Below are positions 8,258 to 16,254 of a DNA stretch of 64,000 nucleotides, piece by piece. How positions within the stretch are numbered: position 1 is the first letter of the stretch; the number at the start of each line of letters is the position of its first letter. Source of the stretch: Streptomyces sp. AC512_CC834 (GTDB lineage Bacteria > Actinomycetota > Actinomycetes > Streptomycetales > Streptomycetaceae); assembly GCF_019049325.1 (NCBI RefSeq), contig NZ_JAGMUO010000113.1:153021-217020 (forward strand), in the 5' to 3' direction. The position numbers were made by a program, and so were the translations under genes. Under the pieces are notes generated by a model. That model saw nothing but the letters and a program-made list of their open reading frames with translations, had not been told where the DNA came from and searched no databases.

Positions 8258-8302
8258 AATTGGCGGGCGTGAGAATCGCCCTACCGTCCCGACCGGCCCG
8301 CC

Positions 8303-9802
8303 CTATTGCGTCAACCGGTTGGCCGTGTGTACGGCCCGCAGGACCGCCGCCGCCTTGTTGCGGCACTCGGTGTCCTCGGCGACCGGGTCGGAGTCGGCGA
8401 CGACTCCCGCGCCCGCCTGGACGTAGGCGGTGCCGTCGCGCAGCAGCGCCGTGCGGATGGCGATGGCGGTGTCGGAGTCGCCCGCGAAGTCGAGGTAGCC
8501 GACACAGCCGCCGTACACGCCGCGCCGGGAGGGTTCGAGTTCGTCGATGATCTGCAGGGCGCGCGGCTTGGGCGCGCCGGAGAGGGTGCCGGCCGGGAAG
8601 CAGGCGGTGAGGACGTCGAAGGCGGTGCGGTCCGGGGACACCCGGCCGGTGACCGTGGAGACGATGTGCATGACGTGCGAGTACCGCTCGACGGACATGA
8701 AGTCGACGACCTCGACGGAGCCGGGTTCGCAGACGCGCCCGAGGTCGTTGCGGCCGAGGTCGACCAGCATGAGGTGCTCGGCGCGCTCCTTGGGGTCGGC
8801 AAGCAGTTCGTCGGCGAGGGCCTGGTCCTCCTGCGGGGTGGCGCCGCGCGGGCGGGTGCCGGCGATGGGGTGCACCATGGCGTGCCCGTCCTCGACCTTG
8901 ACCAGCGCCTCGGGCGACGACCCGACGACGTCGAAGCCGTCGAGGCGGAGCAGGTACATGTACGGGGAGGGGTTGGTGGCCCGCAGCACCCGGTACACGT
9001 CCAGGGCGCTCGCCGTGCACGGCGTCTCGAACCGCTGTGAGGGGACGACCTGGAAGGCCTCGCCCGCGCGGATGCGCTCCTTGATGTCCTCGACGGCCTC
9101 CTGGAAGTCGGGGCCGCCCCACAGCGCGGTGTACTCGGGCAGCTCGGAGGGCGGCAGCGCGGCCGGGGGCTGGGCGACCGCGCGCGTGAGGTCGGCCTCC
9201 ATGACGTCCAGGCGGGCGATCGCGTCGGCGTAGGCCTCGTCGACGCCGGTCTCCAGGTCGTTGTGGTTGATCGCGTTGGCGATCAGGAGGACCGAGCCCT
9301 CCCAGTGGTCCATGACGGCGAGGTCGCTGGTGAGCAGCATGGTCAGCTCGGGGAGTCTCAGGTCGTCCCGCTCCCCCGGGCCGACCTTCTCGAGGCGGCG
9401 CACGATGTCGTAGCCGAGGTAGCCGACCATGCCGCCGGTGAAGGGGGGCAGGCCCAGGTCGTGGGCGAGGTCGCGCGGGGTGTGCAGGGCCTGGACGGTG
9501 GCGCGCAGGGCGGCGAGCGGGTCGCCGTCGGTGGGGACGCCGACGGGCGGGGAGCCTTCCCAGTGGGCCTGCCCTTCCTTCTCCGTGAGGGTGGCGGCGC
9601 TGCGGACGCCGACGAAGGAGTACCGGGACCAGGAGCGCCCGTTCTCCGCGGACTCCAGCAGGAAGGTGCCGGGCCGCTCGGCGGCGAGCTTGCGGTACAG
9701 GGCCACGGGGGTGTCGCCGTCGGCGAGGAGCTTGCGGCTCACCGGGATCACCCGGCGGTCGGCGGCCAGCTTGCGGAAGGTGTCGAGGTCCATGTCGTCC
9801 AT
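8303..9802 (-). CDS. trpE: Anthranilate synthase component I
   Basis: TrpE makes anthranilate from chorismate with ammonia supplied by a TrpG partner, which is not in this window. The 499-aa protein has FLLESAENG near residue 47; its LLES motif is the tryptophan-binding site of feedback-inhibited enzymes. The catalytic C-terminal domain shows GSSPEALVKVE, IAGTRPRGATPQED, DLGRNDLGRVCEPGSV and FPAGTLSGAPKPRA, all intact. There are two in-frame ATGs nine bases apart; the first (9802) is used. Only 11 bases separate it from the hisI stop, so it is cotranscribed with hisI, and there is no room for a trp leader-peptide attenuator of its own. Confidence 0.96.
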   Translation of the reverse strand: MDDMDLDTFRKLAADRRVIPVSRKLLADGDTPVALYRKLAAERPGTFLLESAENGRSWSRYSFVGVRSAATLTEKEGQAHWEGSPPVGVPTDGDPLAALRATVQALHTPRDLAHDLGLPPFTGGMVGYLGYDIVRRLEKVGPGERDDLRLPELTMLLTSDLAVMDHWEGSVLLIANAINHNDLETGVDEAYADAIARLDVMEADLTRAVAQPPAALPPSELPEYTALWGGPDFQEAVEDIKERIRAGEAFQVVPSQRFETPCTASALDVYRVLRATNPSPYMYLLRLDGFDVVGSSPEALVKVEDGHAMVHPIAGTRPRGATPQEDQALADELLADPKERAEHLMLVDLGRNDLGRVCEPGSVEVVDFMSVERYSHVMHIVSTVTGRVSPDRTAFDVLTACFPAGTLSGAPKPRALQIIDELEPSRRGVYGGCVGYLDFAGDSDTAIAIRTALLRDGTAYVQAGAGVVADSDPVAEDTECRNKAAAVLRAVHTANRLTQ

Positions 9803-9813
9803 GGCGGCAGACC

Positions 9814-10254
9814 CTACTGACCCGCGCCGGGCGCGCCGGCGCCCGCGGGGCCCTCGGTCTCCTCGGCGTCCTCGATCTCCTCGGCGTCCTCGGCGAGGAG
9901 GACGTCGGCGTCGAAGCAGGTGCGGGCGCCGGTGTGGCAGGCGTCGCCGACCTGGTCGACCTTGACCAGCACGGTGTCGGCGTCGCAGTCCAGGGCGACC
10001 GACTTCACCCACTGGAAGTGCCCGGAGGTGTCGCCCTTGACCCAGTACTCCTGGCGGCTGCGCGACCAGTAGGTGCAGCGGCCCGTGGTCAGCGTGCGGT
10101 GCAGTGCCTCGTCGTCCATCCAGCCGAGCATCAGCACCTCTCCGGTGTCGTACTGCTGGGCGATGGCGGGCAGGAGGCCGTCGGCGCCGCGCTTGAGGCG
10201 GGCCGTGATCTCCGGGGCGAGCGGGCTGGGCCGCCGGGGGGAGCTGCTGGTCAT
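9814..10254 (-). CDS. hisI: Phosphoribosyl-AMP cyclohydrolase
   Basis: HisI opens the adenine ring of PR-AMP, the third step of histidine synthesis. The 146-aa protein is monofunctional; the HisE pyrophosphohydrolase is separate and not in the window. Motifs: LMLGWMDDEAL near residue 42, CTYWSRSRQEYWVKGDTSG near 60-78, and DCDADTVLVKVDQVGDACHTG with the metal-binding Asp and Cys residues near 88-108. The last ~30 residues are an acidic, low-complexity tail (AEDAEEIEDAEETEG). It heads the minus-strand run leading into trpE. An ATG at 10263 is also in frame. Confidence 0.94.
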   Translation of the reverse strand: MTSSSPRRPSPLAPEITARLKRGADGLLPAIAQQYDTGEVLMLGWMDDEALHRTLTTGRCTYWSRSRQEYWVKGDTSGHFQWVKSVALDCDADTVLVKVDQVGDACHTGARTCFDADVLLAEDAEEIEDAEETEGPAGAGAPGAGQ

Positions 10255-10336
10255 GCGCCCCATTGTGCCGCGCGGGACGGACACGCCCCGGGGCCGTCCA
10301 TTGGGCGGACCCGGCCGGCCGCCGTAGGCTGACTCC

Positions 10337-10972
10337 ATGTCGACTTTCGCCAAGCGTGAACGACTTCTGCTCGCGGATCTGTTGGAAACGGCGGGTCCGG
10401 ACGCCCCGACCCTGTGCGACGGCTGGCGCACCCGTGACCTCGCCGCCCACGTGGTGGTGCGCGAGCGCCGCCCTGACGCCGCCGGGGGCACCCTGATCAA
10501 GCAGCTCGCGTCCCGGCTCGACCGGGTGATGGAGGAGTACGGCGCGAAGCCGTACGAGGAACTGCTCCAGCTCATCCGCACCGGCCCTCCCCGGTTCTCG
10601 CCGTTCCAGCTCAAGCAGGTCGACGAGGCGGCGAACACGGTGGAGTTCTACGTGCACACCGAGGACGTCCGCCGTGCCCAGCCCGACTGGTCGCCGCGCG
10701 AGCTGGACCCGGTGTTCCAGGACGCCCTGTGGTCCCGCCTGGAGCGCGCGGCCCGCCTGATGGGCCGCGGCCTCCCGACGGGCCTCGTGCTGCGCCGCCC
10801 CGACGGCCAGACGACGGTCGCCCACCGGGGTACGCCGGTGGTGACGGCGACGGGCGAGCCGTCCGAGCTGCTGCTGTTCGCGTACGGCCGGCAGAGCGCC
10901 GCGAAGGTGGAGCTGGAGGGCGAGCAGGACGCGATCGCCAAGCTCCGGGAGAAGCGGCAGCTCGGGATCTGA
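10337..10972 (+). CDS. TIGR03085 family metal-binding protein (DinB/MDMPI superfamily)
   Basis: A 211-aa cytoplasmic protein. It opens with ERLLLADLLETAGPDAPTLC and DLAAHVVVRERRPDAAGG, characteristic of the mycothiol-dependent maleylpyruvate isomerase N-terminal fold; His in AAHVV and His in YVHTEDVRRAQ are likely metal ligands. TIGR03085 members occur across actinobacteria and may be mycothiol-dependent enzymes, but the reaction is not established. It is transcribed away from hisI. The 82-base spacer from hisI is therefore a divergent promoter region; I see no clear sites in it. Confidence 0.85.
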   Translation: MSTFAKRERLLLADLLETAGPDAPTLCDGWRTRDLAAHVVVRERRPDAAGGTLIKQLASRLDRVMEEYGAKPYEELLQLIRTGPPRFSPFQLKQVDEAANTVEFYVHTEDVRRAQPDWSPRELDPVFQDALWSRLERAARLMGRGLPTGLVLRRPDGQTTVAHRGTPVVTATGEPSELLLFAYGRQSAAKVELEGEQDAIAKLREKRQLGI

Positions 10973-11002
10973 GGTCCGCCTCTCGCTGGCTCTCACTGCC
11001 TC

Positions 11003-12265
11003 TCACGTCGGCAGTTCGGCCCGGCGTACCCCCGGTGCGCACAGGGCGACGATCCCGCCGAGGCCGCAGACCGCGGCGCTGACGGCGAAGACCGGGCCGG
11101 TGCCCCAGACGCCGATGGCGGCGGCGGACAGCGGCATGCTCAGCGGCGCGATGCCCAGGCTGACGATCCCGGAGACCGCCGTGACGCGCCCCAGGAGGGC
11201 GGGGGCGGACTGGGTCTGGAGCAGGGCCCCGCACAGGGCGCCGCTGAGCCCCGCGAGCAGGCCGACGAGCAGCGCCGTGACGACGGCCACGGGAAGGGCG
11301 GGCGCCTGGGCGAGGGCGCCGATCGCGACCGCGCCGGGGATGATGGCGCCGGCCAGGACGTACCCGGCGTGCGGCACGCGTCCGTGGACGGTCAGCAGCA
11401 GGGCCGCCGCCCCGGCGCCCACCCCGAAGCCGGCGAGTGTCCAGCCCATTCCGGAGGCTCCCCAGCCGCGTTCGTCGGCGAGCAGGGTCAGGCCGATGTT
11501 GAGCGGGCCGACGAAGCCGAGGTCGCCGAGGGCGATGACCAGCATCAGCGGGCCGAGGACGCGGTGCCGGCGGATGTATCGGAGCCCGTCCCGCAGGTCC
11601 CGCCACGCGGTGCCGCCGGGAGCGGCCGCCGCGTCGTCGGGGGGCAGCTCGCGCATCCGTACGGAGACCAGCAGCGGTACGGACACGGCGATCAGCAGAC
11701 CGGCGAAGGCGAAGGCCGCCGCCGCGCCGCCGATCGCCACCCCGAGGCCGCCGAGCGGGGCACCCACGACGGAGGAGAAGCGGATGGCGAGGCCCCGCAT
11801 GCCCTGGACGCGGGCGAGCTGGTCATTGCCCGTCAGACGCGCCGGGAGCGCCCCGACGGCGGGCAGGAAGAGGGCGTCCACCGCACCGAAGACGAGGGCG
11901 AGAACGGCGAGGAGCCACAGTCCCGGGTCGGTCGCGAAGAGCAGCGCGGCCACCAGGAGGACGGCCACGCACCGTACGGTGTCGCTGCCGATGACGACCC
12001 TGCGCGGTCCCAGCCGGTCGACGATCACTCCCCCGCCGAGCATGAGCAGCGCGCGCGGCACCGCGCTCACGGCCGTGACGATCCCGGCCTCGGCGGGGCT
12101 GCCGCGCTGCACGGCGGCCCAGGACAGCGCGAGGAAGAAGATGCTGTCGCCGAGCATGGAGGCGGTGTAGGCCGCGACCCAGCGCAGGACGTTGGCGTCG
12201 CGGTGGGCGGGACGGCCGGGGGTGAGCCGTGCCCTGTGGGTGGCTATGTCGGTGAGGTCGGACAC
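11003..12265 (-). CDS. MFS transporter, probable drug/metabolite exporter
   Basis: A 420-aa protein with about 12 hydrophobic segments and the MFS loop 2-3 motif in DRLGPRRVVIG near residue 85. The N-terminal 25 residues are hydrophilic (SDLTDIATHRARLTPGRPAH). The composition is that of proton-coupled multidrug-type exporters; the substrate is unknown. The start is the GTG at 12265. It lies four bases downstream of the Fic/Doc-like toxin stop on the same strand, so it may be read through from the antitoxin promoter. It is convergent with the TIGR03085 gene and no obvious terminator separates them. Confidence 0.85.
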   Translation of the reverse strand: MSDLTDIATHRARLTPGRPAHRDANVLRWVAAYTASMLGDSIFFLALSWAAVQRGSPAEAGIVTAVSAVPRALLMLGGGVIVDRLGPRRVVIGSDTVRCVAVLLVAALLFATDPGLWLLAVLALVFGAVDALFLPAVGALPARLTGNDQLARVQGMRGLAIRFSSVVGAPLGGLGVAIGGAAAAFAFAGLLIAVSVPLLVSVRMRELPPDDAAAAPGGTAWRDLRDGLRYIRRHRVLGPLMLVIALGDLGFVGPLNIGLTLLADERGWGASGMGWTLAGFGVGAGAAALLLTVHGRVPHAGYVLAGAIIPGAVAIGALAQAPALPVAVVTALLVGLLAGLSGALCGALLQTQSAPALLGRVTAVSGIVSLGIAPLSMPLSAAAIGVWGTGPVFAVSAAVCGLGGIVALCAPGVRRAELPT

Positions 12266-12269
12266 CGGG

Positions 12270-12644
12270 TCATGCAGCCCAGGTGCGGAGCAGGCGGGCG
12301 GTCTCGTTGAGGTCGGTCTCGTCGCCGCGGATGTCGGAGACGAGTTTGGCCCAGTCGCCCGGCCGTGGGTCGATCGGCGTTCCGGAGGCCTCCATGTACG
12401 CCCGGATGCAGCCGATGCCGATCGACGCGTTGTAGTCCGTGAACGGTCGGAGCCTCAGCGCGGTGTGCAGGAATGTGGCCGCTCGGGTCGGGATCTCCTC
12501 GTAGTAGGGCTCTCCCGCGACACGCTCGTACCTGTGCCTCTCGGCCATGCAATGAAGGGCGCCCCAGTCCCGGATAGGTGTGTTCGGCGGCGAGGCCTCG
12601 ACCTGGACGCAGAGGACCCAGCCGGCATCGACGTAGAGCGTCAC
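12270..12644 (-). CDS. Fic/Doc-like toxin component of a type II toxin-antitoxin pair
   Basis: A 124-aa protein starting at a GTG that overlaps the antitoxin stop as GTGA. It begins TLYVDAGWVLCVQVEA, has a helix with ALHCMAERHRYER, then AATFLHTALRLRPFTDYNAS followed by IGIGCIRAYMEASGTPIDP. The position of RLRPFTDYNAS corresponds to the Fic/Doc core HPFxxGNKR, but the catalytic His and the NKR residues are missing. Similar proteins in Streptomyces are annotated as Fic-family toxin components. It may be an AMPylation-dead derivative or work by another mechanism. The assignment rests on fold-level resemblance and the antitoxin context. Confidence 0.65.
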   Translation of the reverse strand: MTLYVDAGWVLCVQVEASPPNTPIRDWGALHCMAERHRYERVAGEPYYEEIPTRAATFLHTALRLRPFTDYNASIGIGCIRAYMEASGTPIDPRPGDWAKLVSDIRGDETDLNETARLLRTWAA

Positions 12645-12859
12645 CGCAGTCCCGCCGGGAAGCGCTCTTCGAAGTCGGCCATGATTTCGCGTGCATACTT
12701 CGACGCCCCCTCGACGAACCGCTGCTTCTGCCGCCGGCGCACAACGTCCTCGGTCAGTATGTCGTGCGCGAGCCGTTTGATCGCGACGCCCTGCTCCTTG
12801 GCCTCCGCGCGCAGCTCGGCCAGCTCTTCCTCGGTGAACTCGATCGTGATCCCAGGCAT
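12641..12859 (-). CDS. Putative antitoxin of the Fic/Doc-like pair
   Basis: A 72-aa charged protein starting MPGITIEFTEEELAELRAEA, a short beta strand followed by helices (a ribbon-helix-helix-like N-terminus), then AIKRLAHDILTEDVVRRRQK and a C-terminus ending EERFPAGLR. This is the layout of small DNA-binding antitoxins that autoregulate their operon and mask the toxin with the C-terminal tail. Its stop overlaps the toxin GTG. The 67 bases between it and the hisF stop must hold the TA promoter; they include direct repeats of a CCACTACCA-like sequence that could be the operator. Confidence 0.7.
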   Translation of the reverse strand: MPGITIEFTEEELAELRAEAKEQGVAIKRLAHDILTEDVVRRRQKQRFVEGASKYAREIMADFEERFPAGLR

Positions 12860-12926
12860 ATGAGCACCCTAGCGGGACCACAACCGCGACCACTACCACC
12901 TTCACTACCAAGAGGGGTGCCTCGAA

Positions 12927-13682
12927 CTACCGAACGGGATGCCCCGCCCCCCGCAGCGTCTCCTTCACCTCGCCGATCCGCAGGTCGCCGAAGTGGAAGA
13001 CGGACGCCGCCAGCACCGCGTCGGCGCCCGCCGCGACGGCCGGGGCGAAGTGGGCGAGGCGGCCCGCGCCGCCGGAGGCGATCACCGGGACGGTCACGTG
13101 CTTCCGGACCGCCTCGATCATCTCCAGGTCGTAGCCGTCCTTCGTGCCGTCCGCGTCCATCGAGTTGAGCAGGATCTCCCCCGCGCCCAGCTCGGCGGCC
13201 CGGTGCGCCCACTCCACGGCGTCGGTGCCGGTGCCGCGCCGGCCGCCGTGGGTGGTCACCTCGAAGGTGCCCGCCTCGGTGCGGCGGGCGTCGACCGACA
13301 GGACGAGGACCTGCCGGCCGAACCGCTCGGCGATCTCGCGGATCAGGTCGGGGCGGGCGATGGCGGCCGTGTTCACGCCCACCTTGTCCGCACCGGCCCG
13401 CAGCAGCTTGTCGACGTCCTCCGCGGTGCGCACGCCGCCGCCGACGGTCAGCGGGATGAACACCTGCTCGGCGGTGCGGCGCACCACGTCGTACGTCGTC
13501 TCGCGGTCGCCCGACGAGGCGGTGATGTCCAGGAACGTCAGCTCGTCGGCGCCCTCGGTGTCGTACACCTTGGCCATCTCGACGGGGTCGCCCGCGTCGC
13601 GCAGGTTCTGGAAGTTGACGCCCTTGACGACCCGGCCGTTGTCCACGTCCAGGCAGGGGATGACTCGGACCGCCAGGGTCAT
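12927..13682 (-). CDS. hisF: Imidazole glycerol phosphate synthase cyclase subunit
   Basis: HisF joins PRFAR with ammonia from HisH to form imidazole glycerol phosphate and AICAR. The 251-aa barrel shows VIPCLDVDNGRVVKG near the N-terminus with catalytic Asp12, the second half-barrel Asp in LSVDARR near 133, and the phosphate loops VGGGVRT and IASGGAG. It is the last gene of the his run, 37 bases downstream of ridA, and is separated from its partner hisH by priA and ridA. No hairpin separates it from the TA pair downstream. Confidence 0.96.
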   Translation of the reverse strand: MTLAVRVIPCLDVDNGRVVKGVNFQNLRDAGDPVEMAKVYDTEGADELTFLDITASSGDRETTYDVVRRTAEQVFIPLTVGGGVRTAEDVDKLLRAGADKVGVNTAAIARPDLIREIAERFGRQVLVLSVDARRTEAGTFEVTTHGGRRGTGTDAVEWAHRAAELGAGEILLNSMDADGTKDGYDLEMIEAVRKHVTVPVIASGGAGRLAHFAPAVAAGADAVLAASVFHFGDLRIGEVKETLRGAGHPVR

Positions 13683-13719
13683 GAATCCACGGCTCCTTCG
13701 ATGCCTCTTACTGCTCTCT

Positions 13720-14115
13720 TTACTGCTCTCTGAATGCTTCCAGTTCCACCGTGACCAGGACCCGGGAGTCCATGAAGCCCTCCACGACCAGCAGGGTGGT
13801 GGCCGGGCGCACGGAGTCGAACAGCTCCTTGTGGGCGCGGCCCACCTCGTCGACGTCCCGCGAGTGGGCCAGGTACACCCGGGTCCGGATCACGGACCCG
13901 ATGTCCAGTCCGAACTCGCCGATCGCCTCGACGGCGGTGCCGAAGGCCACCCTGGTCTGTTCGTAGGGGTCGCCGTCGCCGTACAGGAGGTTGCCCCTGA
14001 AGGCGGTGGTGCCCGCCACGATGACACGATCACCCGCCGCCACGGCCCGTGCGAAACCGAAGGACTCTTCCCAGGGACTTCCGCTCTGCACGCGCCGTAC
14101 GGCTTCGGATGTCAT
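13720..14115 (-). CDS. RidA/YjgF-type deaminase family protein
   Basis: A 131-aa protein with the RidA fold: GDRVIVAGTTAF near residue 27, EQTRVAFGTAVEAI near 52, VIRTRVYL near 72 and VRPATTLLVVEG near 100, where Arg is the substrate-binding residue of enamine/imine deaminases. RidA proteins hydrolyse reactive enamines released by PLP enzymes; here a neighbouring PLP enzyme is HisC. The ATG overlaps the priA stop as ATGA. Which Rid subfamily it belongs to is not settled, and it may lack deaminase activity because the usual C-terminal Glu context is altered. Confidence 0.85.
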   Translation of the reverse strand: MTSEAVRRVQSGSPWEESFGFARAVAAGDRVIVAGTTAFRGNLLYGDGDPYEQTRVAFGTAVEAIGEFGLDIGSVIRTRVYLAHSRDVDEVGRAHKELFDSVRPATTLLVVEGFMDSRVLVTVELEAFREQ

Positions 14116-14837
14116 GACGCCACAGCCTCCAAGGCCTCTTCCAGGGTGAACGCCTTCGCGTACAGGGCCTTCCCGACGATGGCCCCCTCGACACCGGCCG
14201 GGACCAGCCCGGCGATCGCGCGCAGGTCGTCGAGGGAGGAGACGCCGCCCGACGCCACGACCGGGCGGTCAGTGGCCGCGCAGACGTTCTTCAGCAGCTC
14301 CAGGTTCGGGCCCTGGAGGGTGCCGTCCTTGGCGATGTCGGTGACGACGTACCGCGCGCAGCCCTCCTTGTCGAGGCGTGCCAGCGTCTCGTAGAGGTCG
14401 CCGCCGTCCCGGGTCCAGCCGCGGCCGCGCAGCGTCGTGCCGCGTACGTCGAGGCCCACCGCGATCTTGTCGCCGTGCTCGGCGATGACCTTGGCGACCC
14501 ACTCGGGGGTCTCCAGGGCGGCGGTGCCGAGGTTCACCCGGGTACAGCCCGTGGCGAGTGCGGCGGCGAGGGTGCCGTCGTCGCGGATGCCGCCGGACAG
14601 CTCGACCTTGATGTCCATGGCCTTCGCGACCTCGGCGATCAGCTCGCGGTTGTCCCCGGTGCCGAACGCGGCGTCCAGGTCCACCAGGTGCAGCCACTCG
14701 GCGCCGGAGCGCTGCCAGGCCAGAGCGGCCTCCAGGGGCGAACCGTAGGAGGTCTCGGAACCGGACTCGCCGTGCACGAGCCGGACCGCCTGACCGTCGC
14801 GGACGTCGACGGCGGGGAGGAGTTCGAGCTTGCTCAT
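14112..14837 (-). CDS. priA: Bifunctional HisA/TrpF isomerase
   Basis: PriA performs both the ProFAR isomerisation of histidine synthesis and the phosphoribosylanthranilate isomerisation of tryptophan synthesis. The 241-aa barrel has the catalytic pair Asp11 (LLPAVDVRDG) and Asp130 (AVGLDVRG), Arg19, and the loop SGGIRDDGTL at 81-90. There is no other trpF or hisA in the window, although both pathways are otherwise largely present, which supports the dual role described for S. coelicolor PriA. The ATG at 14837 is preferred over one 15 bases upstream. Its stop overlaps the ridA start. Confidence 0.95.
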   Translation of the reverse strand: MSKLELLPAVDVRDGQAVRLVHGESGSETSYGSPLEAALAWQRSGAEWLHLVDLDAAFGTGDNRELIAEVAKAMDIKVELSGGIRDDGTLAAALATGCTRVNLGTAALETPEWVAKVIAEHGDKIAVGLDVRGTTLRGRGWTRDGGDLYETLARLDKEGCARYVVTDIAKDGTLQGPNLELLKNVCAATDRPVVASGGVSSLDDLRAIAGLVPAGVEGAIVGKALYAKAFTLEEALEAVAS

Positions 14838-14854
14838 CTCTACCGGGCTCATCT

Positions 14855-15496
14855 CTACAGGGTCTCGATCCAGTTGGTGAGGAGCTGGGCTCCGGCGTCG
14901 CCGGACTTCTCCGGGTGGAACTGGGTGGCCCACAAGGCGCCGTTCTCCACGGCGGCCACGAAGGGCTTGCCGTGCGTGGCCCAGGTGACCTTGGGGGCGG
15001 CGATCAGCGGGTTCTGCGACTCCTGGGCCCAGTCGTGGACGGCGTAGGAGTGCACGAAGTAGAAGCGGGCGTCGGCGTCCAGGCCGGCGAAGAGCTGCGA
15101 GCCGGCGGGTGACTCGACCGTGTTCCAGCCCATGTGGGGGACGACGTCGGCCTGGAGCGGTCCGACCGTGCCGGGCCACTCGTCCAGGCCCTCGGCCTCC
15201 ACGTCGTGCTCGATGCCGCGCGTGAAGAGGATCTGCATGCCGACGCAGATGCCCATGACCGGGCGCCCGCCCGCCAGTCGGCGATCCACGATCCAGTCGC
15301 CGCGCGCCGCCTTGAGGCCGTCCATGCAGGCGGCGAAGGCGCCGACGCCGGGGACCAGCAACCCGTCGGCGTTCATGGCCCTGTCGTAGTCACGGGTGAT
15401 CTCGACGTCGGCTCCCGCGCGCGCGAGTGCGCGCTCGGCGGAACGGACGTTGCCGAAGCCGTAGTCGAAGACGACGACCCGCTTGGCGGCGGTCAA
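14855..15496 (-). CDS. hisH: Imidazole glycerol phosphate synthase glutaminase subunit
   Basis: HisH is the class I glutamine amidotransferase that feeds ammonia to HisF. The 213-aa protein shows VVVFDYGFGNVRS at the N-terminus, the nucleophile Cys84 in MGICVGMQIL and the His-Glu pair in QFHPEKSG near the C-terminus. The start appears to be a TTG (15494-15496) that overlaps the stop of the 54-aa upstream ORF as TTGA, with GGAGGT six bases before it. No ATG or GTG is available in a suitable place, so expression is probably coupled to the small ORF. Confidence 0.93.
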   Translation of the reverse strand: MTAAKRVVVFDYGFGNVRSAERALARAGADVEITRDYDRAMNADGLLVPGVGAFAACMDGLKAARGDWIVDRRLAGGRPVMGICVGMQILFTRGIEHDVEAEGLDEWPGTVGPLQADVVPHMGWNTVESPAGSQLFAGLDADARFYFVHSYAVHDWAQESQNPLIAAPKVTWATHGKPFVAAVENGALWATQFHPEKSGDAGAQLLTNWIETL

Positions 15497-15657
15497 CTCC
15501 AGACCTCCAGCCGCAGGACACCCGCGAGCAGACACATCCCGGCGCCGATGGAGAGCAGCACGATCAGCCCCTTGGGCATCTGCTGCTTGGCGAAGGAGTA
15601 GATGCCGCCGAGGAAGAAGAGGCCGACGACGATCAGTGCGGTGGACGTACCGTTCAT
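15493..15657 (-). CDS. 54-aa membrane protein encoded inside the his operon
   Basis: Starts MNGTSTALIVVGLFFLGGIY and ends VLRLEVWS. Two hydrophobic segments (about residues 7-20 and 31-48) flank a basic, polar hinge (SFAKQQMPKG), so it should be a hairpin in the membrane. The ATG lies three bases past the hisB stop, and its TGA overlaps the hisH TTG. Both junctions show that it is a translated member of the operon rather than noise. It resembles no histidine enzyme. I recall a similar small ORF in this place in other Streptomyces but know of no assigned function. Confidence 0.8.
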   Translation of the reverse strand: MNGTSTALIVVGLFFLGGIYSFAKQQMPKGLIVLLSIGAGMCLLAGVLRLEVWS

Positions 15658-15660
15658 GGG

Positions 15661-16254
15661 TTACAGCGCGCCCTTCGTCGAAGGCAGGATGCCGACCGCG
15701 CGCGGGTCGCGCTCGGAGGCGTAGCGCAGGGCCCGGGCCAGCGCCTTGAACTGGCACTCCACGATGTGGTGCGCGTTGCGCCCGTACGGCACGTGCACGT
15801 GCAGGGCGATCTGTGCCTGGGCGACGAAGGACTCCAGGATGTGCCGGGTCATCGTCGTGTCGTACTCGCCGATCATCGGCGCCATCTTCTCGGGCTCGGT
15901 GTGCACGAGGTAGGGGCGGCCGGACAGGTCGACGGTGACCTGGGCGAGGGACTCGTCCAGCGGGACCGTGCAGTTGCCGAAGCGGTAGACGCCCACCTTG
16001 TCGCCGAGGGCCTGCTTGAAGGCGGCGCCCAGCGCGAGGGCGGTGTCCTCGATGGTGTGGTGGGAGTCGATGTGCAGGTCGCCGTCGGTCTTCACGGTCA
16101 GGTCGAACAGACCGTGCCGGCCGAGCTGGTCGAGCATGTGGTCGTAGAAGCCGACGCCGGTGGCGATGTCGGTCTTGCCGGTGCCGTCGAGATCGATCTC
16201 GACGAGGACCGAGGTCTCCTTGGTCGTACGCTCCACGCGTCCCACGCGGCTCAT
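15661..16254 (-). CDS. hisB: Imidazoleglycerol-phosphate dehydratase
   Basis: HisB removes water from imidazole glycerol phosphate using two Mn ions. The 197-aa monofunctional enzyme has the His-rich metal motifs HMLDQLGRHG near residue 39, DSHHTIEDTALALG near 66 and HHIVECQFKALARAL near 170. There is no fused histidinol-phosphatase domain, unlike the E. coli protein. The start codon overlaps the hisC stop (ATGA), and the TAA stop is followed after three bases by the small membrane ORF. Confidence 0.96.
   Translation of the reverse strand: MSRVGRVERTTKETSVLVEIDLDGTGKTDIATGVGFYDHMLDQLGRHGLFDLTVKTDGDLHIDSHHTIEDTALALGAAFKQALGDKVGVYRFGNCTVPLDESLAQVTVDLSGRPYLVHTEPEKMAPMIGEYDTTMTRHILESFVAQAQIALHVHVPYGRNAHHIVECQFKALARALRYASERDPRAVGILPSTKGAL

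Noticed and set aside
9803..9813. trp leader-peptide attenuator before trpE
   Set aside because: Only 11 bases separate hisI and trpE; there is no room for a leader peptide or terminator.
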